Assembly (NCBI RefSeq): GCF_007923265.1
Contig: NZ_VOJA01000001.1
Location: 454,245-518,244, forward strand
Reading direction: 5' to 3'
Source: Francisella salimarina
GTDB taxonomy: Bacteria > Pseudomonadota > Gammaproteobacteria > Francisellales > Francisellaceae
Length of the DNA stretch: 64,000 bases
Shown here: piece by piece, positions 48,142-58,964 of the stretch
How positions within the stretch are numbered: the first letter of the stretch is position 1
Layout: each line of letters opens with the position of its first letter
Made by a program: the position numbers and the translations under genes
Notes under the pieces: model-generated
Database searches by the model: none
Seen by the model: only the letters and a program-made list of their open reading frames with translations
What the model was told of the DNA's origin: nothing

Positions 48142-50016
48142 CTACTCTGCCTTATACGGTACAGAGATAACCACTCTGGTAGCTGTCTTATTATCTTTTT
48201 TATCCATTGCAGCAATAGCTAATTTAACCATTCGCGAATTTTGGTTATGTAATAAAAAGTGCCACCACTTTGTATTTACAACCTCAGGAATTATTACCAC
48301 AGAATATCCTTTCTCAGGGTCTCTTAAATCATTCTTGTGTAAAATCTGCAGTACAGGTGTGATAAAAGAATTATAAACTGGACGCATAACCAAGAGCTTT
48401 TCTTTAAAAGCAAGATTTTTCCACTCTGTTTTTATTTTTTCAATTTTCTTCTCATTTGCTGAAACAAATACTGGTGTTATATCATCAGAGATATTTCTCG
48501 CCAATGTCAACGCATCTATTGTACCCCGGTGAATACGAGATACTAATATAACTATCTTTGGCTTTAAACTCTCATGTATACAAGCATTGACTATGGCTTC
48601 ATCAACACTCTGCGCTAAGCTATGCTCTCTTTTGATATAATGCATTTTGATTGAATACAAGCCATACATTATTATCAATATAGCAATTATTACTATCCAA
48701 ACACCTTCGAAAAACTTACTTTCAATAATAGTGATTAAGACAACAAAAGTTGCCACACAACCAAAAGCATTGACGAACGCTCTAATACCCCAGCTCTTGT
48801 AAGTACGTTTATTCTTATACCAATATTTAACCAAGCCAGCTTGACAAAGAGTAAATGCGATAAAAACGCCAAATGCATACAAAGGTATTAGCCTACTAAC
48901 CTTAGCATCAAAAATAATAACTAAAATAGCTGACAGAACTGTCAAAATAAGAATACCATTTCTAAAAGCAAATCTATCGCCTAAACGCTGAAGCTGTTCA
49001 GGCAGATAATTATCTTTACTCATGATTGCAGCAAGAATAGGAAAACCTGTGAAACATGTATTAGCAGCCATAAGCAAAATTAAGCAGGTTGATGCTTGTA
49101 AAAAATAATAAAAAAAGCCATTCCCTAATACTTGATGAGCTACTTGAGATAATACGCTTTCAGAGAAGTTAGGAAGTATCTCAGTTTTTGCAGCAATAAA
49201 AGTAACTCCTGCAAACATCACTATAGACAAAAAAACCATTAATAATAGGCCAATAATAGCCTTAGATAGTCCTGGAGACTTATAAGCAGCGACTCCATTA
49301 GCATAGGACTCTATACCAGTCAAAGCAGCACTTCCTGAAGAAAAAGCTCGAAGAACAAGAGTTATTGTTAAAACACCCATCGATGCTTGCATTTGATTAA
49401 GATAGTCTTGTTGGTAAGCAAATGTCTCTAAAGTGCCTTGATTATATTGATATATACCCACTATTATCATCACAATTATTGAGACAATAAACATATATGT
49501 TGGCCATACAAATATTTTAGCTGTAGACTTTACCCCTCTTAGATTCATAATCATCAAAAAAACCAAGAAAAATAATGCTAACTTAGTGCTATAATTTTCT
49601 AAGGCTGGGAATGCTGAGCTAATTGCTACCGCAGCTGTTGATACTGATACTGCTACAGTAAGTATATAATCAATAATCAATGATGCTGAGGTCAATAAAA
49701 CTAATTTTTCACTAAAGTGTGCTTTTACTATTGAGTAAGACCCACCACCCTCTGGATGAGCTTTTATGACTTGAGCATAAGAAAAACCCATCAGTAACAT
49801 TAATAATATAACCATCACAGATACTCCAATAGAGTACTGTGAAACAGCCGCAGCACCTGCCGTGGCTAAAACTATAAATACCTCTCCCGTGGCATAAGAG
49901 ACTGAAGATAATGCATTTGATGATAATATTGCAAACCCAGCAAATAAGCCAATTTTTTGATCCTGTTGCTTTGCATTAGGAATTGGTGAGCCAAATATAA
50001 GATTCTTTATTTTCAT
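48142..50016 (-). CDS. kimA: KimA-type K+:H+ symporter (APC superfamily)
   Basis: KimA (YdaO) of B. subtilis is a high-affinity potassium/proton symporter. The 624-residue protein aligns in my reading along the whole length of KimA: an early LSSNALSSVSYATGEVFIVL, the HPEGGGSYSIVK motif, SLIIDYILTVAVSVS, LRAFSSGSAALTGIE, FTLCQAGLVKYWYK, and then a cytosolic C-terminal domain (about residues 465-624, USP-like) ending near WWHFLLHNQNSR and VVISVPYKAE. The first 460 residues hold about 12 membrane spans. In some bacteria c-di-AMP controls KimA; no diadenylate cyclase gene is in the window. The call rests on family resemblance, since no database comparison was possible. Confidence 0.82.
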   Translation of the reverse strand: MKIKNLIFGSPIPNAKQQDQKIGLFAGFAILSSNALSSVSYATGEVFIVLATAGAAAVSQYSIGVSVMVILLMLLMGFSYAQVIKAHPEGGGSYSIVKAHFSEKLVLLTSASLIIDYILTVAVSVSTAAVAISSAFPALENYSTKLALFFLVFLMIMNLRGVKSTAKIFVWPTYMFIVSIIVMIIVGIYQYNQGTLETFAYQQDYLNQMQASMGVLTITLVLRAFSSGSAALTGIESYANGVAAYKSPGLSKAIIGLLLMVFLSIVMFAGVTFIAAKTEILPNFSESVLSQVAHQVLGNGFFYYFLQASTCLILLMAANTCFTGFPILAAIMSKDNYLPEQLQRLGDRFAFRNGILILTVLSAILVIIFDAKVSRLIPLYAFGVFIAFTLCQAGLVKYWYKNKRTYKSWGIRAFVNAFGCVATFVVLITIIESKFFEGVWIVIIAILIIMYGLYSIKMHYIKREHSLAQSVDEAIVNACIHESLKPKIVILVSRIHRGTIDALTLARNISDDITPVFVSANEKKIEKIKTEWKNLAFKEKLLVMRPVYNSFITPVLQILHKNDLRDPEKGYSVVIIPEVVNTKWWHFLLHNQNSRMVKLAIAAMDKKDNKTATRVVISVPYKAE

Positions 50017-50023
50017 CTACAGC

Positions 50024-51040
<1,017 letters not shown>

Positions 51041-51103
51041 TTATACTTACAAAAATGCTTATCACACATTATATATGTTCTAGCCTAAATTATCATCGAC
51101 TAT

Positions 51104-52300
51104 TTAGAAACCAGTAAATGGATTAATATCAAAACACAAATTAAAAATTTGAAAAAGTATTACAATGCTTCCCATCGCAATCACATAAATATTTGAATAA
51201 TATATTTTAAGGTCTGCTCTTCTACTTAAAAATGAAGGCGTGTACACGAATATTATCACAGCAAATATTGCTGCATACTGTAAAGCGAGTATAAAACCTC
51301 TGGGATAAAAAACTGTAAATATTAAAGGCGGTATAAAACAGATTAAGCCTAATACAATATTACCAATCTGCTTATTATAACGAGAGAATAAATCACGAAT
51401 ATAATGTAGTAAAGAAATTCCTACTCCAATAAAAGACGTAATAATTGCTATGTGCATAAATACATTTAATCCAACCTCTAAGAAAGCAGACTTTGAGACT
51501 TGTCTAATCTCTGAAGCAAGACCCATAGGTGTATTATTACCAGAGCTAAATAATATTTGATAGCTGTGTAAACCTTGCTGAGGAATAAGGGCTAAAGCTA
51601 AAAGAATCCATATTATATATATGACTAAAACACATAAGCTACCGATAAGTATGCTTTTTTTTAAACTTTTAACATCTCCTTTTTGATACTCATAAATAAC
51701 TGGAATTATATTATGAAAACCAAAAGATGGTAATAATGTCGGCCACGCAAAGATAAATGCTGAAAAGCTAAGAGGTGCTCTCTCCAAATAACTTGTATTG
51801 ATATAAAACAGCATAATCACTATAGCAACCGCAAAAAACAGAAATTTAAGCATCACAAACAATCTATTAGCATAATCACTGACTCTGTAGCTGAACATTA
51901 ATGCACCAAAAATTAGTGTAAAAATAATGGCTGCTATCGCTACTGATGTCTTAGAAGAGTCACCAACACCTCCAAGTGTGGCAACTAGTGATGAGCCCTG
52001 TGTGGTATATGCAGACATAAGTGAATAAAGTAGTAACAAATAGATAATACTAAAAAATATTAGATATCCCTTAGACACTCGAGCTTGCATCATTGTTGTG
52101 AAATTAACCCCTAACGGATACTCGGCACAAACTCTCAAAAGCTTAAGAGCAGTTGTGTACATCACACTCCAAGAAAGTATTAAGAGAATTACAGCCATGG
52201 TAAAGCCACATGAAGCAACTATCAAAGGCAAAGATAGCATTCCTGCTCCAATAGTAGTACCTATTATCAAAAAAACTGAGCCGATAGATCTGGAGTTCAT
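51104..52300 (-). CDS. Aromatic amino acid permease (HAAAP family, Mtr/TyrP-like)
   Basis: This 398-residue inner-membrane protein has about 11 membrane spans and the family N terminus SVFLIIGTTIGAGMLSLPLI, followed by WSVMYTTALKLL; a central PSFGFHNIIPVIYEYQKGD is also typical of TyrP, TnaB and Mtr. It should import tyrosine or tryptophan with protons. F. tularensis needs several amino acids from outside, so uptake of this kind fits. It appears monocistronic; substrate choice between tyrosine and tryptophan cannot be made. Confidence 0.87.
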   Translation of the reverse strand: MNSRSIGSVFLIIGTTIGAGMLSLPLIVASCGFTMAVILLILSWSVMYTTALKLLRVCAEYPLGVNFTTMMQARVSKGYLIFFSIIYLLLLYSLMSAYTTQGSSLVATLGGVGDSSKTSVAIAAIIFTLIFGALMFSYRVSDYANRLFVMLKFLFFAVAIVIMLFYINTSYLERAPLSFSAFIFAWPTLLPSFGFHNIIPVIYEYQKGDVKSLKKSILIGSLCVLVIYIIWILLALALIPQQGLHSYQILFSSGNNTPMGLASEIRQVSKSAFLEVGLNVFMHIAIITSFIGVGISLLHYIRDLFSRYNKQIGNIVLGLICFIPPLIFTVFYPRGFILALQYAAIFAVIIFVYTPSFLSRRADLKIYYSNIYVIAMGSIVILFQIFNLCFDINPFTGF

Positions 52301-52431
52301 AAGGTTTATTATAATTTCTTATTAAGCGCTAAAATAATAACTCTATTTTAACAACTAAGCAAATAATGCTGACTTATCCAAACATTTTTTCATTATAATC
52401 TATATTCATAAAAACCAAATTTACTAATACT

Positions 52432-52878
52432 ATGGAACTATTCTCTAAGCTACTTAATATACGGCACTTTAAGTATGAATCTAAGAGTGGCCAAAACTCT
52501 CAAACAGGCTGGAATGGAGATGGATATGGTACTGTCATAACTCAACAAAAAGATAATTGTATATACTTCAAAGAAGAAGGTTATTTTATACTTGATAGCT
52601 CAAACAAACCTATAAATATTTCTAACGAATATATCTGGCAAAAGATAAATTCACAGCGTATAAGCTTATCTCATGCTCGATTTGGTTATAACAATCTTGT
52701 CAAACTCTTTGATTTAATACGTATAGATGATAACTTATGGCAAAGTGAGCAGGCTCATGTATGTGTTGATGATTTATATTTAGCCCAACTTTACAATTTA
52801 GAGAGTGAGATTAGTCTAGTATGGAAAATATCTGGACCAAAAAAAGATGAAATCATAAGCTATAAGTATACTTCCTAA
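52432..52878 (+). CDS. DUF6314-like protein
   Basis: This 148-residue soluble protein resembles the DUF6314 family, a lipocalin-like small beta barrel of unknown role. Points of likeness are GDGYGTVI, the YFKEEGYFIL strand, an EYIWQKIN segment, a later HVCVDDLYLAQL, and the terminal WKISGPKKDEIISYKYTS. It stands alone on the plus strand, convergent with kdpE with a 4-bp overlap of stops. No promoter was defined in the 130-bp gap upstream. Confidence 0.7.
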   Translation: MELFSKLLNIRHFKYESKSGQNSQTGWNGDGYGTVITQQKDNCIYFKEEGYFILDSSNKPINISNEYIWQKINSQRISLSHARFGYNNLVKLFDLIRIDDNLWQSEQAHVCVDDLYLAQLYNLESEISLVWKISGPKKDEIISYKYTS

Positions 52879-53561
52879 TCAGCTGGTATAAAGCGATAAC
52901 CTATGGCATTCTCTGTAATAATTAATGGTTGCTTTTTACAGGCAGAAAGCTTCTTCCTTAACTGTCCAATATACACTCTTAGATACTGAGCCCCGTCTCC
53001 ATAGCAATCTCCCCAAACCTCATGTAAAAGAGTATTCTGCATTACCAACTTACCTGAATGTTTAACTAAATAGCTCAAAATCGAAAATTCTTTTTTTGAT
53101 AAGTGAATTTCTTGATTATCCAAAATAACCTTATGATCATTTAAGTCAACTATGAGATTATCAAAGCTATATACATTAGCTATTTCAAGATCTTTTTTAA
53201 TAACAGCAATCAACTGTCTTCTAACTCGAGCAATCAGCTCAGGCATATCAAAAGGCTTTTTAACGTAATCATTTGCACCATTTTCTAAAGCTTTGACAAC
53301 CTCTTCTGTATCATTTCTTGCTGACACTACAATAATAGGTACGTCACTACTAACTCTTACAGCTTTAAGCCAATCTTGACCATCCTGATCAGGAAGTCCA
53401 AGATCAAGAATAACAACATCAGGATGATATTGCCCTAGCAGGCTAGTCGCTATTGAAGCTGTTGATGCACTCTCAACATCATACCCTAGTACCAAAAAAG
53501 TTTTTTCTAAAAGCTTCTTAATTTGCGGCTCATCTTCAACTATTAATATTTTTTTTATCAT
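52875..53561 (-). CDS. kdpE: Response regulator KdpE
   Basis: KdpE activates kdpFABC under potassium limitation. The 228-residue protein has a receiver domain with the acidic pocket in IVEDEP (about 7-12), the phosphorylatable aspartate in DVVILDLGLPD (about D52), and the KKPF lysine (about residue 102), and an OmpR-type winged-helix C-terminal domain (about 130-228, HLSKKEFSILSYLVKHSGKLV; QYLRVYIGQLRKKL). It follows kdpD by 10 bp. Francisella KdpD is also reported to act on the orphan regulator PmrA, so cross-talk is possible. Confidence 0.95.
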   Translation of the reverse strand: MIKKILIVEDEPQIKKLLEKTFLVLGYDVESASTASIATSLLGQYHPDVVILDLGLPDQDGQDWLKAVRVSSDVPIIVVSARNDTEEVVKALENGANDYVKKPFDMPELIARVRRQLIAVIKKDLEIANVYSFDNLIVDLNDHKVILDNQEIHLSKKEFSILSYLVKHSGKLVMQNTLLHEVWGDCYGDGAQYLRVYIGQLRKKLSACKKQPLIITENAIGYRFIPAD

Positions 53562-53571
53562 CTCTAAAGCA

Positions 53572-56268
53572 CTATCTTTTCTTATTGTCTAATTTTGATT
53601 GCAAAGGCAATGTAACTTTAAAAACACTTCCTTTACCCTCGCCATCACTATAAACACGTATTTTACCATTATGTGCAGTAACAATCCCTTTACATATAGC
53701 CAAACCTAAACCATTTCCATGGGTATAGCTGTCTCTTTTTTCAATTCTATGAAAAATTGTAAATATCTTCTCCATATCAGTCTCTTTCAAGCCAATACCT
53801 TGATCTTTTACTTCAAAAAGACAAGCTTCGTTACCCTTTCTTACAAGAGAAACCATTACTTCTTTATCAAAATTAGCTGTAAATTTAACCGCATTATCAA
53901 CCAAATTAAGAATAACCTGCTGGAATAGGATAGGATCCAACTGTATTTTAAATGATTCACGTGGGACTATAAATTTGAATTTCTGCTTGCTATAAACTCT
54001 TTTACAAACCTGTTCAATTTCTACAAGGAAATCATTACTATCAACATCTCTTATACTCAAAGAGAGTTTTCCTGAGTCGACTTTTAACATCTGGATTATA
54101 TTATCTATATAGTTATCTAATCTTTTAGACTCTGTCAAAGCTAAGTCAATCATTTCATCTTGTTGCTCTTGAGTAAAAGATTCTCTAAATGACTTAACAC
54201 TACTTAAGGCGCCCATTATAGATGCTAGAGGAGTCTTTAAATCGTGAGAAACAGAAGATAGCATCGATTTTTGTAGTCTTCTCTGCTCATCTAGAACTAG
54301 AGACTTTTTCTCTTGCCTTTCAAGATTTCTTTTAAGTAGTAAGTGCGATATATGAGATAGCATGCTACTTAGAATTACACTATCTGTGACTATCCTCTCT
54401 ACAGCTTCTTCTGAGCTTAGATAAACAGCTATTACACCGAGAACTCTACTCTCTATAACTAGTGGCTCAACAGCCCAGTCCAATCCCGCAAAAGTATTAG
54501 TCCCTTTACCGCAACTATCTTTATACTTAAAACTCCACTTTGCTGCTGCTAGCTCTTTTTGGTTAAAATTTGGATGTTGTGGAAATGCTGAAGATTCTAA
54601 TTCACCATTTGAAACACTTAAAAATACAAAATCACACTTAAAATATTCTTCCAAAGCATTTAAAAATATTGGACGTAAATCTTTATCTAAACTTTTCTCA
54701 TTAAATATCTTTGTAAATCGATATAATACAGAAATATTATTTTCTCGCTCTTGGAGAAGATTGAATGCTCTTTTTGTACGTAGAATCACATGACTAGAAA
54801 AGATAACGATAGCCATAAACAAAGCAAATGTAATTATTCCCGCTAAGCTAGATATATGAAATACAAAGTTAGGTTCCAGGTATAAATACATATATAAGAA
54901 CAGTCCCACTAGAGAGGATAATATAGATGGTATCAAGCCATACCTATATGCAGAAGCGGCAAGAACTAACAAGAAACAGAGAGTCTGTGATACTAGTCCA
55001 GCCATATTCAAACTAAAAAATATAAATATTCCCGATATTGCAGTTATCGAGACCGACCTTATAGTATCTAGAACTAACTCTTTTATGTTTGCCTTATTAT
55101 GTGGCTGTGGCTCTTCAGCCTTACATTCTTTTTTGTTTATTGAAACAATATGGATTTGCATTCCCGTATTGTTATTACGAACAACATCATAGACAAGAGA
55201 TCCAAAAAACCTATCTTTCCACTTAGGGCGTATTGACTTGGCTATAACTAAATCAGTAGCGCCTATAGACTTTGCATATTCTAGTATCGTATCAGAAATC
55301 CTATCCCCAAGAATATGCTCAATATTATAACCTAAACTATTTGCTAACATCTTATAGCGTCTGATAACGGCAAAATTTAATCTAGTCTTTGTAACTTTAT
55401 TTGGTTTTTGGACAAATATAGCTATTAATCGAGCATTTAATGTTGTAGCTAAAAGTTTACCTTTACGCAGTAAACTAGGGGTTGCTTCATCATAACCACA
55501 ACAAACTAATACGTATGGTGATGTAGGTATCGCACTGCCATTTTGATACAACTTTCTATATTGTTGAATATCTTGACCAACATGGTTTGCTGCCATCCTA
55601 AATGTATAGTCTCTCAATATAGTTAAGTTCGTATACTGAAAATATCTTTCTAACGCTCTATTTATTGCATCACTTTTATAAACTTTACCTTGTTTTAATC
55701 TCTTGATAAGCTCTTCTGGGCTAACATCTACAACAACAAGCTCATCTGCAGACTGAATAAAATCATTAGGAACAATTTCATTCACATTAGCCTGTGTTAA
55801 TTGAGTAACTTCATAAGATAAGCTAGCAATATGCTGAATATTTATCGCAGTATAAACAGAAATGCCTTCGTCAAGAAGCTCTTCAATATCAATATATCTT
55901 TTTTTATTTCGCGATGTCGGCAAATTTGAATGTGGTAATTCATCGATTATTACTATATCTGGCTTTCTTGCTTTTATTGCATCTATATCAAGCTCTTCAA
56001 ACACCTTACCCCTATATGTCACTTTTTTAAGTGGCATTACCTCTAATCCCTCTAATAGCGCTTGCGTATCAGCTCTACCATGACTAACAAGAAGCCCAAC
56101 TACCACATCTTTATTATCTTTTTGTAGAGCTCTAGCATTATTAAGCATCGCATAGCTTTTACCAACACCAGGGGCATAACCTAAAAAAATCTTTAGCTTA
56201 CCTTTCTTAGATTCTTGAGTTTTATTTGCTAGATTTAGTAGTGCATCTACTTTTTGCTGATTATCCAT
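53572..56268 (-). CDS. kdpD: Sensor histidine kinase KdpD
   Basis: KdpD senses potassium limitation or ionic state and controls KdpE. The 898-residue protein has the usual order: KdpD N-terminal domain with Walker A GYAPGVGKSYAMLN (about 33-46) and Walker B-like DIVIIDELPHSN; a USP-like domain (about 245-375); four membrane spans (about 400-500); a GAF-like domain (about 520-650); HisKA with H in SSVSHDLKTPLASIMG (about 675); and HATPase_c with NLVDNAVKF, KDQGIGL and HGNGLGLAICKG. The frame opens at a TTG at 56283, but the ATG at 56268 (MDNQQK) is preferred. Confidence 0.96.
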   Translation of the reverse strand: MDNQQKVDALLNLANKTQESKKGKLKIFLGYAPGVGKSYAMLNNARALQKDNKDVVVGLLVSHGRADTQALLEGLEVMPLKKVTYRGKVFEELDIDAIKARKPDIVIIDELPHSNLPTSRNKKRYIDIEELLDEGISVYTAINIQHIASLSYEVTQLTQANVNEIVPNDFIQSADELVVVDVSPEELIKRLKQGKVYKSDAINRALERYFQYTNLTILRDYTFRMAANHVGQDIQQYRKLYQNGSAIPTSPYVLVCCGYDEATPSLLRKGKLLATTLNARLIAIFVQKPNKVTKTRLNFAVIRRYKMLANSLGYNIEHILGDRISDTILEYAKSIGATDLVIAKSIRPKWKDRFFGSLVYDVVRNNNTGMQIHIVSINKKECKAEEPQPHNKANIKELVLDTIRSVSITAISGIFIFFSLNMAGLVSQTLCFLLVLAASAYRYGLIPSILSSLVGLFLYMYLYLEPNFVFHISSLAGIITFALFMAIVIFSSHVILRTKRAFNLLQERENNISVLYRFTKIFNEKSLDKDLRPIFLNALEEYFKCDFVFLSVSNGELESSAFPQHPNFNQKELAAAKWSFKYKDSCGKGTNTFAGLDWAVEPLVIESRVLGVIAVYLSSEEAVERIVTDSVILSSMLSHISHLLLKRNLERQEKKSLVLDEQRRLQKSMLSSVSHDLKTPLASIMGALSSVKSFRESFTQEQQDEMIDLALTESKRLDNYIDNIIQMLKVDSGKLSLSIRDVDSNDFLVEIEQVCKRVYSKQKFKFIVPRESFKIQLDPILFQQVILNLVDNAVKFTANFDKEVMVSLVRKGNEACLFEVKDQGIGLKETDMEKIFTIFHRIEKRDSYTHGNGLGLAICKGIVTAHNGKIRVYSDGEGKGSVFKVTLPLQSKLDNKKR

Positions 56269-56320
56269 AGAGGCCTTAAGCAATGCTATTAAAGTTGTTG
56301 AGAATATTCACAGAATATAA

Positions 56321-56896
56321 TTATATCAGACTAGATATACCTTGAGAATTTTTACCTATCAGTTGTAAAAGAGCTATATTTAATGGTAAAACATTTACAG
56401 TAGCCACATTAAATAGATGCTCCTTAGTATTCTCTTTGATAAGTTTATTAATCTGATCTATAGAGAGGTTATTCTTTTGAGCTATATATGCTGATTGATA
56501 TAGCGCAGCTTGCAGACTTATCTCTGGATCAACTCCACTACCAGATGCAAAAACTAAATCTTCTGGAATAGGCTTAACACCATACTTAGCTTGTAAGTCT
56601 TTAATTCTATTTTTAACATCTTGTAACTGTGTCTGATTTTTAACTGCATAATTAGTACCACCCGTAGCTAATGGATTATATCCTGATGCTGATGGTCTAG
56701 ACTGGAACAGATTATCTGGCATAGTTTGTCCAATCAACTCTGAACCAACTACATTACCATTATAATAAACTTGTGATCCTGTAGCTTGATTATGTGCGAC
56801 ACCATATCCAATTGCCATTATAAAAAATGGATAAACTAAACCAAGCACAATGGTAAGGAAAAACATCGCCATAAAAGATTTAAATAAGTTTTTCAT
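56321..56896 (-). CDS. kdpC: Potassium-transporting ATPase subunit KdpC
   Basis: KdpC is the single-span assembly and substrate-affinity subunit of the Kdp pump. The 191-residue protein has one N-terminal membrane span (about 8-33, FFLTIVLGLVYPFFIMAIGYG) and a periplasmic part with the family motifs GSELIGQTM, FQSRPSASGYNPLATGGTN, ASGSGVDPEISLQAAL and VNVLPLNIALLQL. It lies between kdpB (16 bp) and kdpD (52 bp). Confidence 0.96.
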   Translation of the reverse strand: MKNLFKSFMAMFFLTIVLGLVYPFFIMAIGYGVAHNQATGSQVYYNGNVVGSELIGQTMPDNLFQSRPSASGYNPLATGGTNYAVKNQTQLQDVKNRIKDLQAKYGVKPIPEDLVFASGSGVDPEISLQAALYQSAYIAQKNNLSIDQINKLIKENTKEHLFNVATVNVLPLNIALLQLIGKNSQGISSLI

Positions 56897-56912
56897 AAGA
56901 TTAACTCCTTGC

Positions 56913-58952
56913 TTAAACTATATGCATAGCTGTTATAAGCATATCTATCAGCTTAATAGCTATAAAAGGTACTATCACACCACCTAAACCATAATATAGA
57001 AGATTTCTTCTTAATAAAGTTTGTGATGATGCTACAACATTCTTCACGCCAACCAATGCCATAGGTATCAGAAAGATAATGATTAGAGCATTAAATATAA
57101 CTGCTGAAAGTATTGCACTTGTTGAGGAATGTAACCCCATAAAATTAAGCGCACCAAGACTGGGAAATGCTGTCACAAATAGTGCTGGAATCACCACAAA
57201 ATATTTAGCAATATCATTAGTTATACTAAATGTTGTCAACGCTCCTCTAGTTACAAGTATTTGCTTACCAATTTTAACTATTTCGATAATCTTCTTAGGA
57301 TCTGAATCTAGATCAACCATATTTCCAGCTTCTCTAGCTGCAGACGTCCCTGTTGCCATAGCAATACCAACGTCAGCCTGTGCAAGAGCTGGTGCATCAT
57401 TGGTACCATCTCCACACATTGCAACTGTTTTGCCATCTTTTTGTGCTTTGATTATAAAGTCTAATTTATCCTGTGGCGATGCTTGAGCAACGAAATCATC
57501 AACTCCCGCCTCTGCAGCTATCGCAGCGGCTGTTAATGGGTTATCTCCTGTTATCATAACAGTTTGCACACCCATTTTACGTAACTCTTCAAAGCGCTCT
57601 TTAATATGTGGCTTTATAACATCTTTAAGATGAATTACACCCAAAAGCTTATCTTTATGAGCCACCGCTAGAGGAGTCCCGCCTTGCTCAGATATCTGCT
57701 CTGTTACTTTTCTAAACATTCTTAGAAGGCCTTTATCAAGCTTATCTTTAAGATAATTTTCTATTGATGAAATTGCCCCTTTCCTTACTTCAAGATTTTG
57801 GTAATTTATGCCACTCATTCTTGTATATGCTGAGAAAGGTATGATTTCAGCTTCAGATATATCTACGGAGGATTGTTTAAACCCAAAACGCTGTTCTGCT
57901 AACTTAACTATAGATTTACCTTCTGGTGTTTCATCAACAAGTGAACTTAACCAAGCAGCATGCGCTAACTCATCTGGAGATGTTGCTCCTAAAGCAATAA
58001 AATCCGTAGCAAAGCGGTTACCCAAAGTTATCGTACCTGTTTTATCTAAGAGTAATAAATCAATATTCCCAGAAGACTCAACAGCTCGCCCAGATAACGC
58101 CACAACATTAAACTTTAGAAGTCTATCCATACCAGATATACCGATAGCTGATAGTAGGCCTGCTATTGTAGTTGGTATCAATGTCACAAAAAGAGCAATC
58201 AAAACAACAGCTGATAAAACTGTATTACTATACATTGCCATGCCATATAAAGAGCAAATCGCAAATATAAAGATTAGTGTTAATCCTGACAATAGAATAG
58301 TTAAGGCAATCTCATTTGGAGATTTAAGACGCTTTGCTCCCTCAACAAGTTCTATCATTTTATCCAAGAAGCTCTCACCAGGATTAGATGTAACTCTTAC
58401 TTTAATAGCATCTGAAAGAACTTTTGTACCAGTAGTCACAGCAGAATTATCAGAGCCGGCTTCTTTAACAACAGGTTCAGATTCACCAGTAATAGCAGAT
58501 TCATCAATTGTTGCCATACCTTCAATAACATCACCATCACAAGGAATTAAAGTATTTGCTTCAACAATAACAGTATCACCAATCTTTAAACTCTTTGCAT
58601 CTACTTTTATGACATTACCATTACTTTCAACTCTTAATGCAAAAAGCTTAGATTTTGCAGCTTTTAGAGTATCAGCTTGAGCTTTACCTCTTCCTTCAGC
58701 AATACCTTCAGCAAAGTTTGCAAATAATATTGTAAACCATAACCATATTACAACTTGTAATGTAAAGCCAATATCTTGTTTATGTACAATTTCTGAAACT
58801 AGATACAGTGTACACAAAATAGTCACAACTTCGACACAGAACATTACTGGATTTTTGATCATTTGACGAGGATCACATTTTGTAAAAGACTTCTTTATAG
58901 CTGGAACTACAAGTTCTTTTGACAATAAATTAGGAGATTTTTTTGTACTCAT
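56913..58952 (-). CDS. kdpB: Potassium-transporting P-type ATPase subunit KdpB
   Basis: KdpB is the catalytic P-type ATPase subunit that powers high-affinity K+ uptake. The 679-residue protein has the phosphorylation motif DKTGTITLGNR (about D307), the actuator segment IDESAITGESEPV, ATP-site GTPLAVAHKDKLLGV, and TGDNPLTAAAIA with MCGDGTNDAPALAQADVGIAM. The frame can be extended to a GTG at 58961, but the ATG at 58952 has a GGTGAT ribosome-binding sequence 6 bp upstream and is chosen. The gene follows kdpA by about 12 bp. Confidence 0.97.
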   Translation of the reverse strand: MSTKKSPNLLSKELVVPAIKKSFTKCDPRQMIKNPVMFCVEVVTILCTLYLVSEIVHKQDIGFTLQVVIWLWFTILFANFAEGIAEGRGKAQADTLKAAKSKLFALRVESNGNVIKVDAKSLKIGDTVIVEANTLIPCDGDVIEGMATIDESAITGESEPVVKEAGSDNSAVTTGTKVLSDAIKVRVTSNPGESFLDKMIELVEGAKRLKSPNEIALTILLSGLTLIFIFAICSLYGMAMYSNTVLSAVVLIALFVTLIPTTIAGLLSAIGISGMDRLLKFNVVALSGRAVESSGNIDLLLLDKTGTITLGNRFATDFIALGATSPDELAHAAWLSSLVDETPEGKSIVKLAEQRFGFKQSSVDISEAEIIPFSAYTRMSGINYQNLEVRKGAISSIENYLKDKLDKGLLRMFRKVTEQISEQGGTPLAVAHKDKLLGVIHLKDVIKPHIKERFEELRKMGVQTVMITGDNPLTAAAIAAEAGVDDFVAQASPQDKLDFIIKAQKDGKTVAMCGDGTNDAPALAQADVGIAMATGTSAAREAGNMVDLDSDPKKIIEIVKIGKQILVTRGALTTFSITNDIAKYFVVIPALFVTAFPSLGALNFMGLHSSTSAILSAVIFNALIIIFLIPMALVGVKNVVASSQTLLRRNLLYYGLGGVIVPFIAIKLIDMLITAMHIV

Positions 58953-58964
58953 AACTATCACCGA

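Noticed and set aside
57808..58680. 290-codon open frame antisense to kdpB
   Set aside because: Overlaps intact kdpB motifs on the other strand; low-complexity Ser/Ile/Val composition typical of a shadow frame.
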